This document shows positions 1-11,226 of a DNA stretch of 64,000 nucleotides, one piece after another. The notes beneath the pieces were generated by a model. It was not told the origin of the DNA. It was given only the letters and a program-made list of their open reading frames with translations, and made no database searches. Made by a program: the position numbers and the translations under genes. Source of the stretch: Achatina immaculata (lineage: Eukaryota; Mollusca; Gastropoda; Stylommatophora; Achatinidae); contig CM019716.1 of NCBI GenBank assembly GCA_009760885.1, forward strand, positions 9,494,438 to 9,558,437, in the 5' to 3' direction. How positions within the stretch are numbered: position 1 is the stretch's first letter; each line of letters starts with the position of its first letter.

Positions 1-424
1 GACCAGTGTGGTGATTTTATAATCCATGAGAAAAAAATTCAACATTAAAATGCAGAAATTGGATGTATTCTTCTCATATGTAAAAGCTTTAGTGCTAGGT
101 TTTGACTTGAAGTTCTCATGAACTAATCTTTGTAGGTGTTGGTTTTCTCACTGATAAACAATATTAATGGTCACAATTTACTAGCAGCATTTTTAAAACA
201 TGTCTTCAGTGAACAAGTTTATCTTCTTTTATTTATTTTGTGTAAAACTCTGATTTGTCTTTTTTAATTTTCTTTGTGTAAACTCTGATTTGTCTTCTTT
301 TATTTTGTTTGCGTAAAACTTTGATTTGTCTTCATTTATTTTGTTTGTGTAAAACTCTGATTTGTCTTCTTTTCTTTTGTTTGTGTAGAACTCTGATGAC
401 TAATAATGTCTTTCTGCTGTACAG
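1..424. other. Intron-like AT-rich sequence with a short ~36-bp tandem repeat
   Basis: No coding signal is visible on either strand. From about 228 to 400 a unit with the core 'aaaactctgatttgtcttct' recurs about five times, with small indels. The last 25 bases look like a 3' splice-site region: a branch-like CTAAT at 400-404, a pyrimidine-rich stretch and ACAG ending at 424. The stretch is therefore read as the end of an intron before the exon at 425. Confidence 0.5.
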
Positions 425-547
425 GAAGTCAAGAACAGCTTCAGGAACCCTGGGATTGAGAATAAGAGCAGAAATCAGAACAGAAAACCAAAGATCAAGA
501 AAGAGAAATCTGGAAAGAAACAGACAGAAAACATAGGCAGCTGGTGA
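425..547 (+). CDS. Probable terminal coding exon of an unidentified Lys/Arg-rich protein
   Basis: The frame opened directly after the acceptor at 421-424 runs 40 codons to TGA at 545-547. It reads EVKNSFRNPGIENKSRNQ, then a Lys/Arg-rich stretch (KPKIKKEKSGKKQ), and ends ENIGSW. Support comes from the good acceptor (branch-like CTAAT, pyrimidines, ACAG), coding-like composition in this frame only, and an ATTAAA signal 168 bases beyond the stop. Highly basic C-termini are common in nucleolar, ribosome-biogenesis and RNA-helicase proteins, but I cannot name the family. The rest of the gene would lie left of the window. It points toward the minus-strand OSGEP gene (tail to tail). An alternative is chance open frame in AT-rich DNA. 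Confidence 0.45.
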   Translation, partial: EVKNSFRNPGIENKSRNQNRKPKIKKEKSGKKQTENIGSW

Positions 548-714
548 CCAGTTGATCACAGCAGTTACAGAAACTGCACAAAATCACACTAGAAAGGAGG
601 CCAATCATTTCTGAACAAATGACAAAATTTCATTAGTATTATCTGAAATCTATTCTACTGTAAAATGACAGAAGTCAATTCATACTTGTCACACTAGACT
701 TGACAATCAATTTC

Positions 715-720
715 ATTAAA
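715..720 (+). terminator. Putative poly(A) signal ATTAAA
   Basis: ATTAAA, the commonest variant of AATAAA, is followed by an A-run. It lies 168 bases after the stop codon of the candidate terminal exon at 425-547, a normal 3' UTR distance. On its own the motif is weak evidence in AT-rich DNA. Confidence 0.35.
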
Positions 721-869
721 AAAAAACTATGCTCTTATGCCAAGAATATTTCTATCCAACATCCAGTCAACTTGTACAGAATTGATCCAATCAATTTGTT
801 TTGAAAATCAATTCTACAATCATCTTGTACAGAAAGTCTGTTCAATCAACTTTTTAAGAAGAACTATAT

Positions 870-1100
870 CCAGTCAGGTTATCGAGAATAACTCTACTCA
901 ATAATCTTATCAAGAATAATTCTACTCAATCATCTTATCAAGAATAATTCTACTCAGTCAACTTATCAAGAATAAATCTACTCAATCATCTTATCAAGAA
1001 TAACTCTACTCAATCATCTTATCAACAATAACTCTACTCAATAATCTTCTCAAGAATAACTCTGTTCAGTCAACTGGTATTGAATAAATCTATCTAATGT
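870..1100. repeat. 28-bp minisatellite, about 8 copies
   Basis: The core 'atcttatcaagaataactct' followed by 'actcaatc' repeats with a 28-base step and a few point changes. Copies are more diverged at both ends, as usual for arrays homogenised in the middle. Bases 548-870 around it are AT-rich and contain nothing recognisable except the poly(A) signal. Confidence 0.75.
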
Positions 1101-1207
1101 ACTTGTACAAAATATTTTTATTTCCCTCTAAAGAAGATAATAAAGATTAGAACTATATGAAGAAATATGGTTGTTGTTTGCCAATATTTAACATTAAATG
1201 ATTTCAA

Positions 1208-1857
1208 ACTGTGGCTTGCAAGACAAACAATGACATGCAAGTTAAACCATGACATGCAAAATAAACCATGACATGCAAGACAAACAGTGACAAGCAAGAC
1301 AAACCATGACATACAAGACAAACAGCAACATGCAAGACAAACCATGACATGCAAGATGGTGACCAGGAAGACAAACTATGACATGCAAGACAAACAGTAA
1401 CCAGCAAGACAAACCATGACATGCAAGACAAATAGTGACAAGCAAGACAAACAGTAACCAGCAAGACAAACCATGACATGCAAGACAAACAGTAACCAGC
1501 AAGACAAACCATGACATGCAAGACAAATAGTGACAAGCAAGACAAACAGTGACAAGCAAGACAAACCATGACATGTAAGACAGTGACCAGCAAGACAAAC
1601 AGTAACCAGCAAGACAAACCATGACATGCAAGACAAATAGTGACAAGCATGACAAACCATGACATGCAAGACAAACCATAACATACAAGACAAACCATGA
1701 CATATAGGACAAACCATGATCTGCAAGACAGACCATGACATAGAAGACAAACCCTGACATGCAAAACAAACCATGACATAGAAGACAAACCATGACATGC
1801 AAGACAAACCATGACTGGCAAGTCAAACCATGACATACAAGACAAACCATGACAGGC
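1208..1857. repeat. 19-bp minisatellite (core TGACATGCAAGACAAACCA)
   Basis: About 34 units of 19 bases. Because 19 is not a multiple of 3, the same repeat reads open in all minus-strand frames and gives long Cys/Leu/Ser-rich pseudo-proteins; none should be called a gene. Frequent variants are 'gtaaccag' and 'gtgacaag' in place of 'catgacatg'. It passes directly into the next array, which shares the TGACATG start and the 19-base period. Confidence 0.9.
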
Positions 1858-3078
1858 CATGATATGTGTGAATGTAGCTGACAGGTGTGAATGTAGCTGA
1901 CATGTGTGAATGTAGCTGACATGTGGGAATGTAGCTGACATATGGGAATGTAGTTGCCATGGGGGAATGTAGCTGACAGGTGTGAATGTAGCTGACATGT
2001 GGGAATGTAGCTGACATGAGGGAATGTACTGACATTTGGGAATGTAGCTGACATTTGGGAATGTACAGACATGGGGGAATGTACTGACATGGAAGAATGT
2101 AGCTGGCATGGGTTATATACTTGACACGTGGGAATGTAGCTGACATGGAGGAATGTAGCTGACATTTGGGAATGTACTTGACTTAGGGGAATGTAGATGA
2201 CATTTGGTAATGTAGCTGACATGTGGGAATGTACTTGACAAGCTAATGCAGTTGACATGGAGGAATGAAGCTGACATGGGGGAATGTAGCTGACGTTTAG
2301 GAATGCAGTTGACATGTGAGAATGTACCTGACATGGGAGAATGTACCTGACATAGGAGAATGTAGATGACATGGGAGAATGTAGCTGACATGGGGGAATG
2401 TAGCTGAAACAGGGAATGTAGATGACACGGGGGAATGTAGCTGACATGGGGGTTGTACCCGACATGGGGAAATGTAGCTGATACGGGGGAATGTAGCTGA
2501 ACGGGTTAATGTAACTGACACGGGGGAATGTAGCTGACATGGGGGAATGTAGCTGACACTGGAGAATGTAGCTGACACGGGGGTTGTACCTGACACGGGG
2601 GAATGTAGCTGACATGGGGGTTATACCTGACACGGGGGAATGTAGCTGACATGGGGGTTGTACCTGACATGGGGGTTGTACCTGACACGGAGAAATGTAG
2701 CTGACATGGGGGTTGTACCTGACACGGAGAAATGTAGCTGACATGGGGGTTGTACCTGACACGGAGAAATGTAGCTGACATGGGGGTTGTACCTGACACG
2801 GAGAAATGTAGCTGACATGGGGGTTGTACCTGACACGGAGAAATGTAGCTGACATGGGGGTTGTACCTGACACGGAGAAATGTAGCTGACATGGGGGTTA
2901 TACCTGACACGGGGGAATGTAGCTGACATGGGGGTTGTACCTGACATGGGGGTTGTACCTGACACGGAGAAATGTAGCTGACATGGGGGTTGTACCTGAC
3001 ACGGAGAAATGTAGCTGACATGGGGGTTGTACCTGACAAGAAAAATGTAGCTGACATGGGGGAATGTAGCTGATATGG
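1858..3078. repeat. 19-bp minisatellite (TGACATGGGGGAATGTAGC) with 37-bp higher-order unit
   Basis: The left part is made of 19-base units such as TGACATGTGGGAATGTAGC. From about 2580 to 3050 an 18-base unit (TGACATGGGGGTTGTACC) alternates with a 19-base unit (TGACACGGAGAAATGTAGC), giving a 37-base higher-order repeat that is nearly identical from copy to copy. The long minus-strand open frames across it are repeat shadows. Confidence 0.9.
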
Positions 3079-3149
3079 CATAAGATAAACTGTTAAGGAA
3101 TTAAAACATGTTCTGAACTCCAACAGAATACACACAATGTGAATAAGCA

Positions 3150-3596
3150 GTAAGGAGATAGATAAGATGTAAGGAGATATATAAGCAGTAAGGAGATATA
3201 TAAGTTTTAAGGAGAAATATAAGCAGTAAGAAGATATATAAGATGTAAGGAGATATATAAGCAGTAAGAAGATATATAAGCAGTAAGGAGATATATAAGC
3301 AGTAAAGATATATATAAATAAGCAGTCAGGAGATATATAAGTTTTAAGGAGAAATATAAGCAGTAAGAAGATATATAAGATGTAAGGAGATATATAAGCA
3401 GTAAAGATATATATAAATAAGCAGTCAGGAGATATATAAGTTTTAAGGAGAAATATAAGCAGTAAAGAGATATAAAATAAGAAGTAAGGAGATATATAAG
3501 CAGTAAAGAGATATATAAGCTTTCAGGAGATATATAAGCAGTAAGGATATATATATATATATAAGGAGATATATATGGAGTAAGGAGATATATAAG
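3150..3596. repeat. 19-bp satellite (AGTAAGGAGATATATAAGC), left arm
   Basis: Units of 19 bases with variants TTTAAGGAGATATATAAG and short TA expansions. The same satellite continues at 6923-9382, on the other side of the RTE element, so this is one array split by a retrotransposon insertion. Confidence 0.9.
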
Positions 3597-6500
3597 CATC
3601 ATCATCATCATCATGTGCCGTGCCGACTGGCGTTGGCTATTATGCTTCTCCAGAGTACACGATCCTTCATGCAGGCCATCAGTTCTGTTGGTGATCTCCT
3701 CTCACACCATCCCGTCAGACTGTCCAGTATCATTTCTCTTGGTCTTCCTCTTGATCTTCTTCCTTCTATTTTTCCTGTTGTTATAATATTTTCAATGCCC
3801 CCTCTTCTCATTGCATGCCCTATGAAAGTACATTGTCTCTCTCTTATCTTTTTGACAAGGTTTTTTGTCTCTCCAGCTCTTCTCATACATTCTTCATTAG
3901 TTATTTTTGCTGTCCAGGGGATTCGCAACATTCTTCTAATAAATCACATTTCTGCTGCTTCTAATGATTTTTGTGCAGACTTGCCTATTGTCCATGATTC
4001 ACTTCCATATAACAAGATAGGTTCAATATAGCATTTTAGGACTCGTTTTCTAACATTCATTGATAAGGATGTGTTGGTTAATATGTTTCTCATTCTCTGA
4101 AATGCAGTCTTTGCTTGGCCTATTCTGTTCCTAATTTCTGTTCTGCATTTCCCATCTGAAGTTATTACTGCTCCAAGGTATTTGAATTTCTGCACCTGTT
4201 TTAGAATGGTTCCGTTTAATTTTTTACTGCATGTTGGTGGATTCTGTTTCTTAGATATAACCATAGTCTCTGTCTTTTTGATGTTCAAAGTAAGGCCTTT
4301 CTGTTCACTTTCTTTGGTGACTTTATCCAAGAGATTCTGCAGGCCTTGTTGGTTCTCAGCTATCAGTACTGTGTCGTCAGCATACCGAAGGTTGTTAATA
4401 TTGTATCCTCCAATTTTTATGCCTGGTTCTGTGATGATTGTTCTTAGAATATTCTCGCTGTACAGAGAAAAAAGGTCTGGAGATAGTACACATCCTTGTC
4501 GCACCCCTTGTTTTATAGGTTGATATTTTCCAATTCTATTTTCAACTCGAACTGCTGCTTCTTGCTGGCAGTATAGATGTTTTACAATCCTCAGGTCTTT
4601 GCCGTCTATATTGATGTCTTCAAGCATTTTAATAATTTCATTTTGTTTCACCTTGTCAAATGCGTTGGTGTAATCAATGAAGCATGAGTAGAAATCTTTC
4701 TGTACTTCTAAAGCTCTTTCTGTTAGTGTTCGTAAAGCATAAATGGCATTGTGTGTTCCCTTTCCTTCAACAAATCCAAACTGTTCATCTGCTATTTCCA
4801 TTTGTATCTTTTTCCTTGTTCTTCTCATAATTATTCTCAGAAGTAGCTTCGTTATGTGACATGAGAGGCTGATAGTCCGGTGGTCGTCACATTCCTTTGC
4901 ACCTGGTTTCTTTGGTAGTGCTATAAATGTGGATTTAATCAGGTCACTGGGAATATAACCACTGTTGTAAATGTCATTCAGTAACTTGGTTATTATTTTT
5001 ATTCTTGTCTCCTCTAGTGCCTCTATTTCTTCTATTGTTATATTATCAGGCCCAGTCGCTTTTCCTTTCTTCATGTATTTGATGGCATCTATGATTTCAT
5101 CTTCAAGTATTGGTGGTCCCTCACAGTTTTCAGTATCTGGTGTTAATTCTGGTCTTTCTCCTCCATATAGCTCACCGATATACTCTGTCCACCTGTCCAC
5201 AATGTCCTCTTTTCCCATTAACATTTTACCTTCTTTCGATTTTAGGCATCCTGTGGTATGTTTTGTTTTCCTGCCTGTGAGTTCATTAATTCGTTTGTGC
5301 ATGTTTTTGCTGTCTTTAATATGAGAGTCCTCTATCTGTCTGCACTGCTCATTTAACCACACTTCTTTTGCTTCTCTGCATTTGCGTCTTATTTCTTTAT
5401 TTATCTTGTTATATTTTTCCTCGTTATTTTTACTCCTCCTCCTCTTGTCCATCAGTCCTAAGATGTCGTCTGTCATCCATTTATTTTTAGGGGGTTCTTT
5501 TTTTGGTGGTATTATCTCCTTAACAGTTTGATGGATAGAATCTCTTAACATTTCCCATTGTTCATCTATACTATTTATCTTTGCTATTGCATTGTATCTA
5601 TTTGTTATAATAACTTTGTATTGTTTTCGCAGTTCTTTGTCATTTTTAAGAAGTTCTGTATTCAGTTTGATGTTTCTCACTTTTCTGCCTGCTTTCTTTA
5701 GCTTTATTCTAACTTTTTCACAGAGTGGATCATGGTCACTATTGCAGTCAGCTCCTGGCATGGTTTTTGTTGTCAGTAATGCATTGCGGAATCGTTTGTT
5801 GGTTAATATGTAGTCTATCTGGTTAAAAGTCTTTTTGTCTGAGCTGCACCACGTTGCCAGTCTTCGAGGATGTTGTTTAAACCAGGTGTTTCCTACAACC
5901 ATGATGTGTATTCTTGCCCATTCAATTAATTTATAACCTCTGTCATTCCTCTCCCCCAGTCCATAGTCACCAACGATGTCTGAAGTTCTTCCTTTACCAA
6001 CTTTTGCATTAAAATCTCCCATGACTATGGTAACTTCATGTGACTTTGTGTGTTTTAGTGCTGTCTCTATGTCATTATAAAATAGCTGTACCTCTTCTTC
6101 AGAGCTTTCAGATGTTGGAGCGTACACTTGTATAATATTTTTGTTTATTGGTTGTCCTTTCAGTTGGGCTAGCAGGACTCGGTCCGAGATGTTCAGCTAT
6201 CCTACAATTGTCCTTGCCGTTTGTACATCAAATATAATTCCTACTCCTCGTTCATGTTTCTCACTTCCTGAATATATTATTGTATATTTATCTGAGTTTA
6301 TCTTCCCTGCACCTGTCCATCTAACTTCACTCATTCCTAATATGTTGATCTTCATCCTTTCCATTTCCATCTTTACATTTTCTAATTTTCCAGCCTGGAA
6401 TAAAGTTCTAACATTCCATGTTGCTATTTTGAACTTGTTAGTTTTGCCACCAGTAGCTTGATGACGATCTGGCCTCACCTGTGGCTCGTGAGCTGCCCTA

Positions 6501-6920
6501 CCGGACGAGGCTGTTCCAGAAGAACATCCATTAACGTCGTTCATGATGAATCGATTATTCTTTTCAAGCATAACTATGCTTGGGAACTACAACAGTGGTT
6601 TCCCGTTGCCTTCTGTCGGTTTGTGTACGGACTCTCTGCTAGCCTTTGGACTCCCTGTCCTACCCGCAAGGCAGCGGGAGCGAAAGGTTTTAAGGCGCCT
6701 CTGACCCGCCTGGTATTCCCTTCACTGAGCACCTGAGGCACTTTATAGGAGTAGTAGAGCCACCTACTACCCCACCTCGCTCTCTGAGTCTACCGCTAGT
6801 TGGTCCGCGCCTGCTTATTTGAACAACAACTTATTCACAGGGATCCTCCATATCTGGAGGACTTTCACCATCCGCCACCTGTGACGTGCTGGGTTGGGGA
6901 TGGTCGCCCCAGCTTTACCC

Positions 6921-6922
<2 letters not shown>
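3597..6922 (-). mobile_element. Nearly full-length RTE-type LINE inserted in satellite
   Basis: Read on the minus strand, the element starts near 6922 with a GC-richer 5' UTR of about 350 bases. It carries one long endonuclease plus reverse-transcriptase ORF and ends in a (TGA/ATG)n tail at 3597-3614. One ORF with an AP endonuclease, an RT of the 'YADD' type, almost no 3' UTR and a short simple-repeat tail are RTE-clade features. Both flanks are the same 19-bp satellite. A target-site duplication cannot be told from TA-rich satellite sequence. A 5' UTR hairpin is visible at 6844-6861 (TCCTCCA-tatc-TGGAGGA). Confidence 0.9.
3611..6571 (-). pseudogene. RTE ORF: AP endonuclease + reverse transcriptase, two nonsense codons
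   Basis: One continuous minus-strand frame of 987 codons including the final stop, close to the usual length of RTE proteins, starting at ATG 6571. It is interrupted only by TAG at 6197-6199 and TGA at 3944-3946. Endonuclease motifs in order: KIATWNVRTL, GMSEVRWTGAG, VMGDFNAKVG, IDYIL, CNSDHDPL (catalytic Asp-His). RT motifs: CFIDYTNAFDKV (A, first catalytic Asp), GVRQGCVLSPDLF (B), LRYADDTVLIAE (C, catalytic Asp pair), GLTLNIKKTETM (D), KYLGAVITSDG (E). After the second stop the frame continues through MLRIPWTAKITNEE and a basic RGRPREMILD segment to the true end, where TGA is supplied by the 3' tail. The second stop falls where many relatives have Trp (EMWF). The few lesions suggest a recent insertion. 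Confidence 0.9.
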
Positions 6923-6961
<39 letters not shown>

Positions 6962-9382
6962 CAGTATGCAGATATATAAGATGTAAGGAGATATATAAAA
7001 TATAAGGAGATATATAAGCTTTAAGGAGTAAGAAGATATATAAGGAGTAAGGACATATATAAGGAGTAAGGAGATATATAAGGAGTAAAGAGATATATAA
7101 GGAGTAAGAAGATATATAAGTAGTAAGGAGAAATATAACCAGTAAGGAGATATATAAGCAGTAAGGAGATATATAAGCAGTAAGGAGATATATAAGCAGT
7201 AAGGAGATATATAACAGTAAGGAGATATATAAGCTTTAAGGAGATATATAAGCAGTAAGGAGATATATAACAGTAAGGAGATATATAAGCTTTAAGGAGA
7301 TATATAAGCAGTAAGGAGATATATAACAGTAAGGAGATATATAAGCTTTAAGGAGATATATAAGCAGTAAGGAGATATATAAGCAGTAAGGAGATATATA
7401 ACAGTAAGGAGATATATAAGCTTTAAGGAGATATATAAGCAGCAAGGAGATATATAAGCAGTAAGGAGATATATAACAGTAAGGAGATATATAACAGTAA
7501 GGAGATATATAAGCTTTAAGGAGATGTATAAGCAGTAAGGAGATATATAACAGTAAGGAGATATATAAGCTTTAAGGAGATATATAAGCAGTAAGGAGAT
7601 ATAAGCTTTAAGGAGATATAAGCAGTAAGGAGATATATAAGCTTTAAGGAGATATATAAGCAGTAAGGAGATATATAAGCTTTAAGGAGATATAAGCAGT
7701 AAGAAGATATATAACAGTAAGGAGATATATAAGCTTTAAGGAGATATATAAGCAGTAAGGAGATATATAAGCAGTAAGGAGATATATAAGCTTTAAGGAG
7801 ATATATAAGAAGCAAGGAGATATATAAGCAGTAAGGAGATATATAACAGTAAGGAGATATATAACAGTAAGGAGATATATAAGCTTTAAGGAGATATATA
7901 AGCAGTAAGGAGATATATAACAGTAAGGAGATATATAAGCTTTAAGGAGATATATAAGCAGTAAGGAGATATATAAGCTTTAAGGAGATATATAAGCAGT
8001 AAGGAGATATATAACAGTAAGGAGATATATAAGCTTTAAGGAGAAATATAAGCAGTAAGGAGATATATAACAGTAAGTAGATATATAAGCTTTAAGGAGA
8101 TATATAAGCAGTAAGGAGATATATAAGCTTTAAGGCGATATATAAGCAGTAAGGAGATATATAAGCAGTAAGGAGATATATAACAGTAAGGAGATATATA
8201 AGCTTTAAGGAGATATATAAGCAGTAAGAAGATATATAAGCTTTAAGGAGATATATAAGCAGTAAGGAGATATATAAGCAGTAAGGAGATATATAAGCAG
8301 TAAGGAGATATATAAGCTTTAAGGAGATATATAAGCAGTAAGGAGATATATAAGCTTTAAGGAGAAATATAAGCAGTAAGGAGATATATAAGCAGTAAGG
8401 AGATATATAAGCAGTAAGGAGATATATAAGCTTTAAGGAGAAATATAAGCAGTAAGGAGATATATAAGCATTAAGGAGATATATAAGCAGTAAGGAGATA
8501 TATAAGCTTTAAGGAGAAATATAAGCAGTAAGGAGATATATAAGCAATAAAGAGATATATTATATAAGCAGTAAGGAGATATATTATATAAGCAGTAAGG
8601 AGATATATAAGCTTTAAGGAGAAATATAAACAGTAAGGAGATATATAAGGAGTAAGGAGATATGTAAAGAGTAAGGAGATATATAAGGAGTAAGGAGATA
8701 TATAATGAGCTATATAAGCAGTAAGGAGATATATAAGGAGTAAGGAGTTATATAATGAGCTATATAAGCAGTAAAGAGATATATAAGCAGTAGGGAGAAA
8801 TATAAGGAGATATATAAACTGTATGGAGCTATATAAGCAGTAAGATGATATATAAGCAGTAAGGAGATATATAACCTGTAAGGAAATATGTTAAGTAGCT
8901 ATATAAGCAGTGAGGAGCTATATAAGCAGTAAGGATATATATAAGCAGATATATAAGCGGTAAGGATATATATAAGCAGATACATAAGCAGTAAGGATAT
9001 ATATAAGCAGATATATAAGCGTTAAGGATATATATAAGCAGATATATAAGCGGTAAGGATATATATAAGCAGTAAGGATATATATAAGCAGATATATAAG
9101 CGGTAAGGATATATATAACAGTAAGGAAAAATGTAAGTAGATATATAAGCAGTAAGGAGATATTTAAGCAGCAAGGAGATATGTAAGGTGATATATAAGC
9201 AATAAGGAGATGAGTAAGGTGATATATAAGCAATAAGGAGATATGTAAGGTGATATATAAGCAATAAGGAGATATGTAAGGTGATATATAAGCAATAAGG
9301 AGATGAGTAAGGTGATATATAAGCAATAAGGAGATATGTAAGGAGATATATAAGCAATAAGGAGATGAGTAAGGAGATATGT
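6923..9382. repeat. 19-bp satellite, right arm, with HindIII-containing higher-order units
   Basis: The array begins with an (AT)n run at 6923-6958 next to the RTE 5' end. Most units are AGTAAGGAGATATATAAGC. Units with TTTAAGG create AAGCTT, and 18-base units ending 'ataacagtaagg' alternate with them to form short higher-order blocks. Toward 8820-9380 units diverge ('gatatgtaaggtgatatata'). All open frames rich in Ile/Tyr/Leu/Ser here are repeat shadows. Confidence 0.9.
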
Positions 9383-9412
9383 CTTTGACTTTGACTTTTC
9401 TGATCCCCGGGT

Positions 9413-10436
9413 TTACAAGTATTTCCCTTGTGTCAGATAATGAAACATACAGGTCCTCTTCAGCTGTTCTACATCTCCATACAGATTGTCAGTGATTGAG
9501 GAGTTTGGTGGTATCAGGTTCTTCTGAAGGTCCTTCAATGCACTGCAGTCCAGCAGATGGTGTTTAACAGTTTCTTCTTCTTGTCTGTTGCAGTGCATGC
9601 AGTATGGTGTGTGGTCAGCGGTCACTCTGTCTAAGTGCTTATTGAGGGTAATGTGTCTGTTCTCAACCTGAAAATTGCGCGTTGGTCTCTACGACATAAG
9701 CTGTTGATATGGTCTCCGGGGTTAGGCTTTGGCAGGTGTGTATATAGGGATCTTCCAGTTGGATTACTGGCCCAGCTTTCCATACACACAGTGCTGCTTG
9801 CTGCTGTTGTGTATAATGTTTAGCTGTTCTCATGTTGGTGTGGATGCGGGGTTGTGACATGGTGGCTCCACTCTTTGCCAGTCTGTCAACACGTTAATTT
9901 CCTCTGATATTTATGTGCCCTAGTATCCACTGTAGGGTGATCTTGATGTCATAAGGAGGCGAGTTAGTTTATTGCACTGAGTATGTCAGTTGTAATGTGA
10001 TCAGCTGTTGGTATCCAGTTTTCAAGGGCCTGGAGAGCAGACTGGGAGTCTGAGAAAATAACAAGGTGTTTTGGGTGAGAGGCACTGTTTTTGTATTTGT
10101 TGGTGGTGGCTGCCAGGGCTGCTAATATTGCCTGCATCTCTGCATCATAATTGCAGCAGCAAGATCCACAAGGAGCTGAAATGTGCCTTTTTGTCTTGTC
10201 TGGAAACATTACAAGTACCCCATATTCTGCATTATCTGTTTCCTTGAATGCTGACCCATCAGTGTATGCATGGATCCAGTCCTTGGGGTAGGATTCTATG
10301 GTCTCCAGTGCACACAGCTTTAGGGTGTTGGGATCTGATGATTTGTTCACTAATTTGGTCTTGAGTCTGGTGTTGGTTTGAGGAAGTATGTAGTTTGTGT
10401 TTGGTGGGATGTCTGGTACTTTTGTAAGTTCTTCTT
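9413..10436 (-). pseudogene. LINE C-terminus: RNase H remainder and Cys-His motif
   Basis: Broken frames of the LINE's C-terminal part, joined directly to the duplicate copy at 10437. RNase H motifs: HAYTDGSAF (first Asp), NYDAEMQAI (Glu), VIFSDSQSAL (second Asp). Downstream comes a linker (TMSQPRIHTNMRTAKHYTQ) and at 9413-9625 a motif of the form C-x2-C-x9-H-x4-C (YCMHCNRQ...HHLLDC), a zinc-binding pattern found at the C-terminus of RNase-H LINEs. The ORF ends with TAA at 9413-9415, about 15 bases before the tail. Frameshifts and missing starts make it non-functional. Confidence 0.8.
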
Positions 10437-11226
10437 GAGGGTAATGTGTCTGTTCTCAACCTGAAAATTGCGCGTTGGTCTCTACGACATAAGCTGTTGA
10501 TATGGTCTCCGGGGTTAGGCTTTGGCAGGTGTGTATATAGGGATCTTCCAGTTGGAATACTGGCCCAGCTTTCCATACACACAGTGCTGCTTGCTGCTGT
10601 TGTGTATAATGTTTAGCTGTTCTCATGTTGGTGTGGATGCGGGGTTGTGACATGGTGGCTCCACTCTTTGCCAGTCTGTCAACACGTTAATTTCCTCTGA
10701 TATTTATGTGCCCTAGTATCCACTGTAGGGTGATCTTGATGTCATAGGAGGCGAGTTGGTTTATTGCACTGAGTATGTCAGTTGTAATGTGATCAGCTGA
10801 TGGTATCCAGTTTTCAAGGGCCTGGAGAGCAGACTGGGAGTCTGAGAAAATAACAAGGTGTTTTGGGTGAGAGGCACTGTTTTTGTATTTGTTGGTGGTG
10901 GCTGCCAGGGCTGCTAATATTGCCTGCATATCTGCATCATAATTGGAGCAGCAAGATCCACAAGGAGCTGAAATGTGCCTTTTTGTCTTGTCTGGAAACA
11001 TTACAAGTACCCCATATTCTGCATTATCTGTTTCCTTGAATGCTGACCCATCAGTGTATGCATGGATCCAGTCCTTGGGGTAGGATTCTATGGTCTCCAG
11101 TGCACACAGCTTTAGGGTGTTGGGATCTGATGATTTGTTCACTAATTTGTTCTTGAGTCTGGTGTTGGTTTGAGGAAGTATGTAGTTTGTGTTTAGTGGG
11201 ATGTCTGGTACTTTTGTAAGTTCTTC
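9647..11226. repeat. 790-bp tandem duplication inside the LINE (2 copies)
   Basis: Bases 9647-10436 and 10437-11226 are nearly identical direct copies (step 790), both starting 'gagggtaatgtgtctgttct'. The junction 'aagttcttctt/gagggtaatg' joins the RNase H N-terminal linker to the post-RNase-H linker, so the LINE now carries two RNase H segments in a row. A few substitutions separate them, including Glu versus Asp in the second catalytic motif. Confidence 0.85.

Noticed and set aside
1204..3135. Minus-strand open frames up to 543 codons rich in Cys, Ser, Pro, Leu
   Set aside because: They follow 19-base and 37-base repeats whose period is not a multiple of 3, so several frames are open at once; there is no start context, splice site or family similarity.
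6840..6922. Hammerhead or HDV-like ribozyme at the RTE 5' end
   Set aside because: No CUGANGA/GAAA core and no consistent double-pseudoknot pairing could be drawn by hand; only one hairpin is clear.
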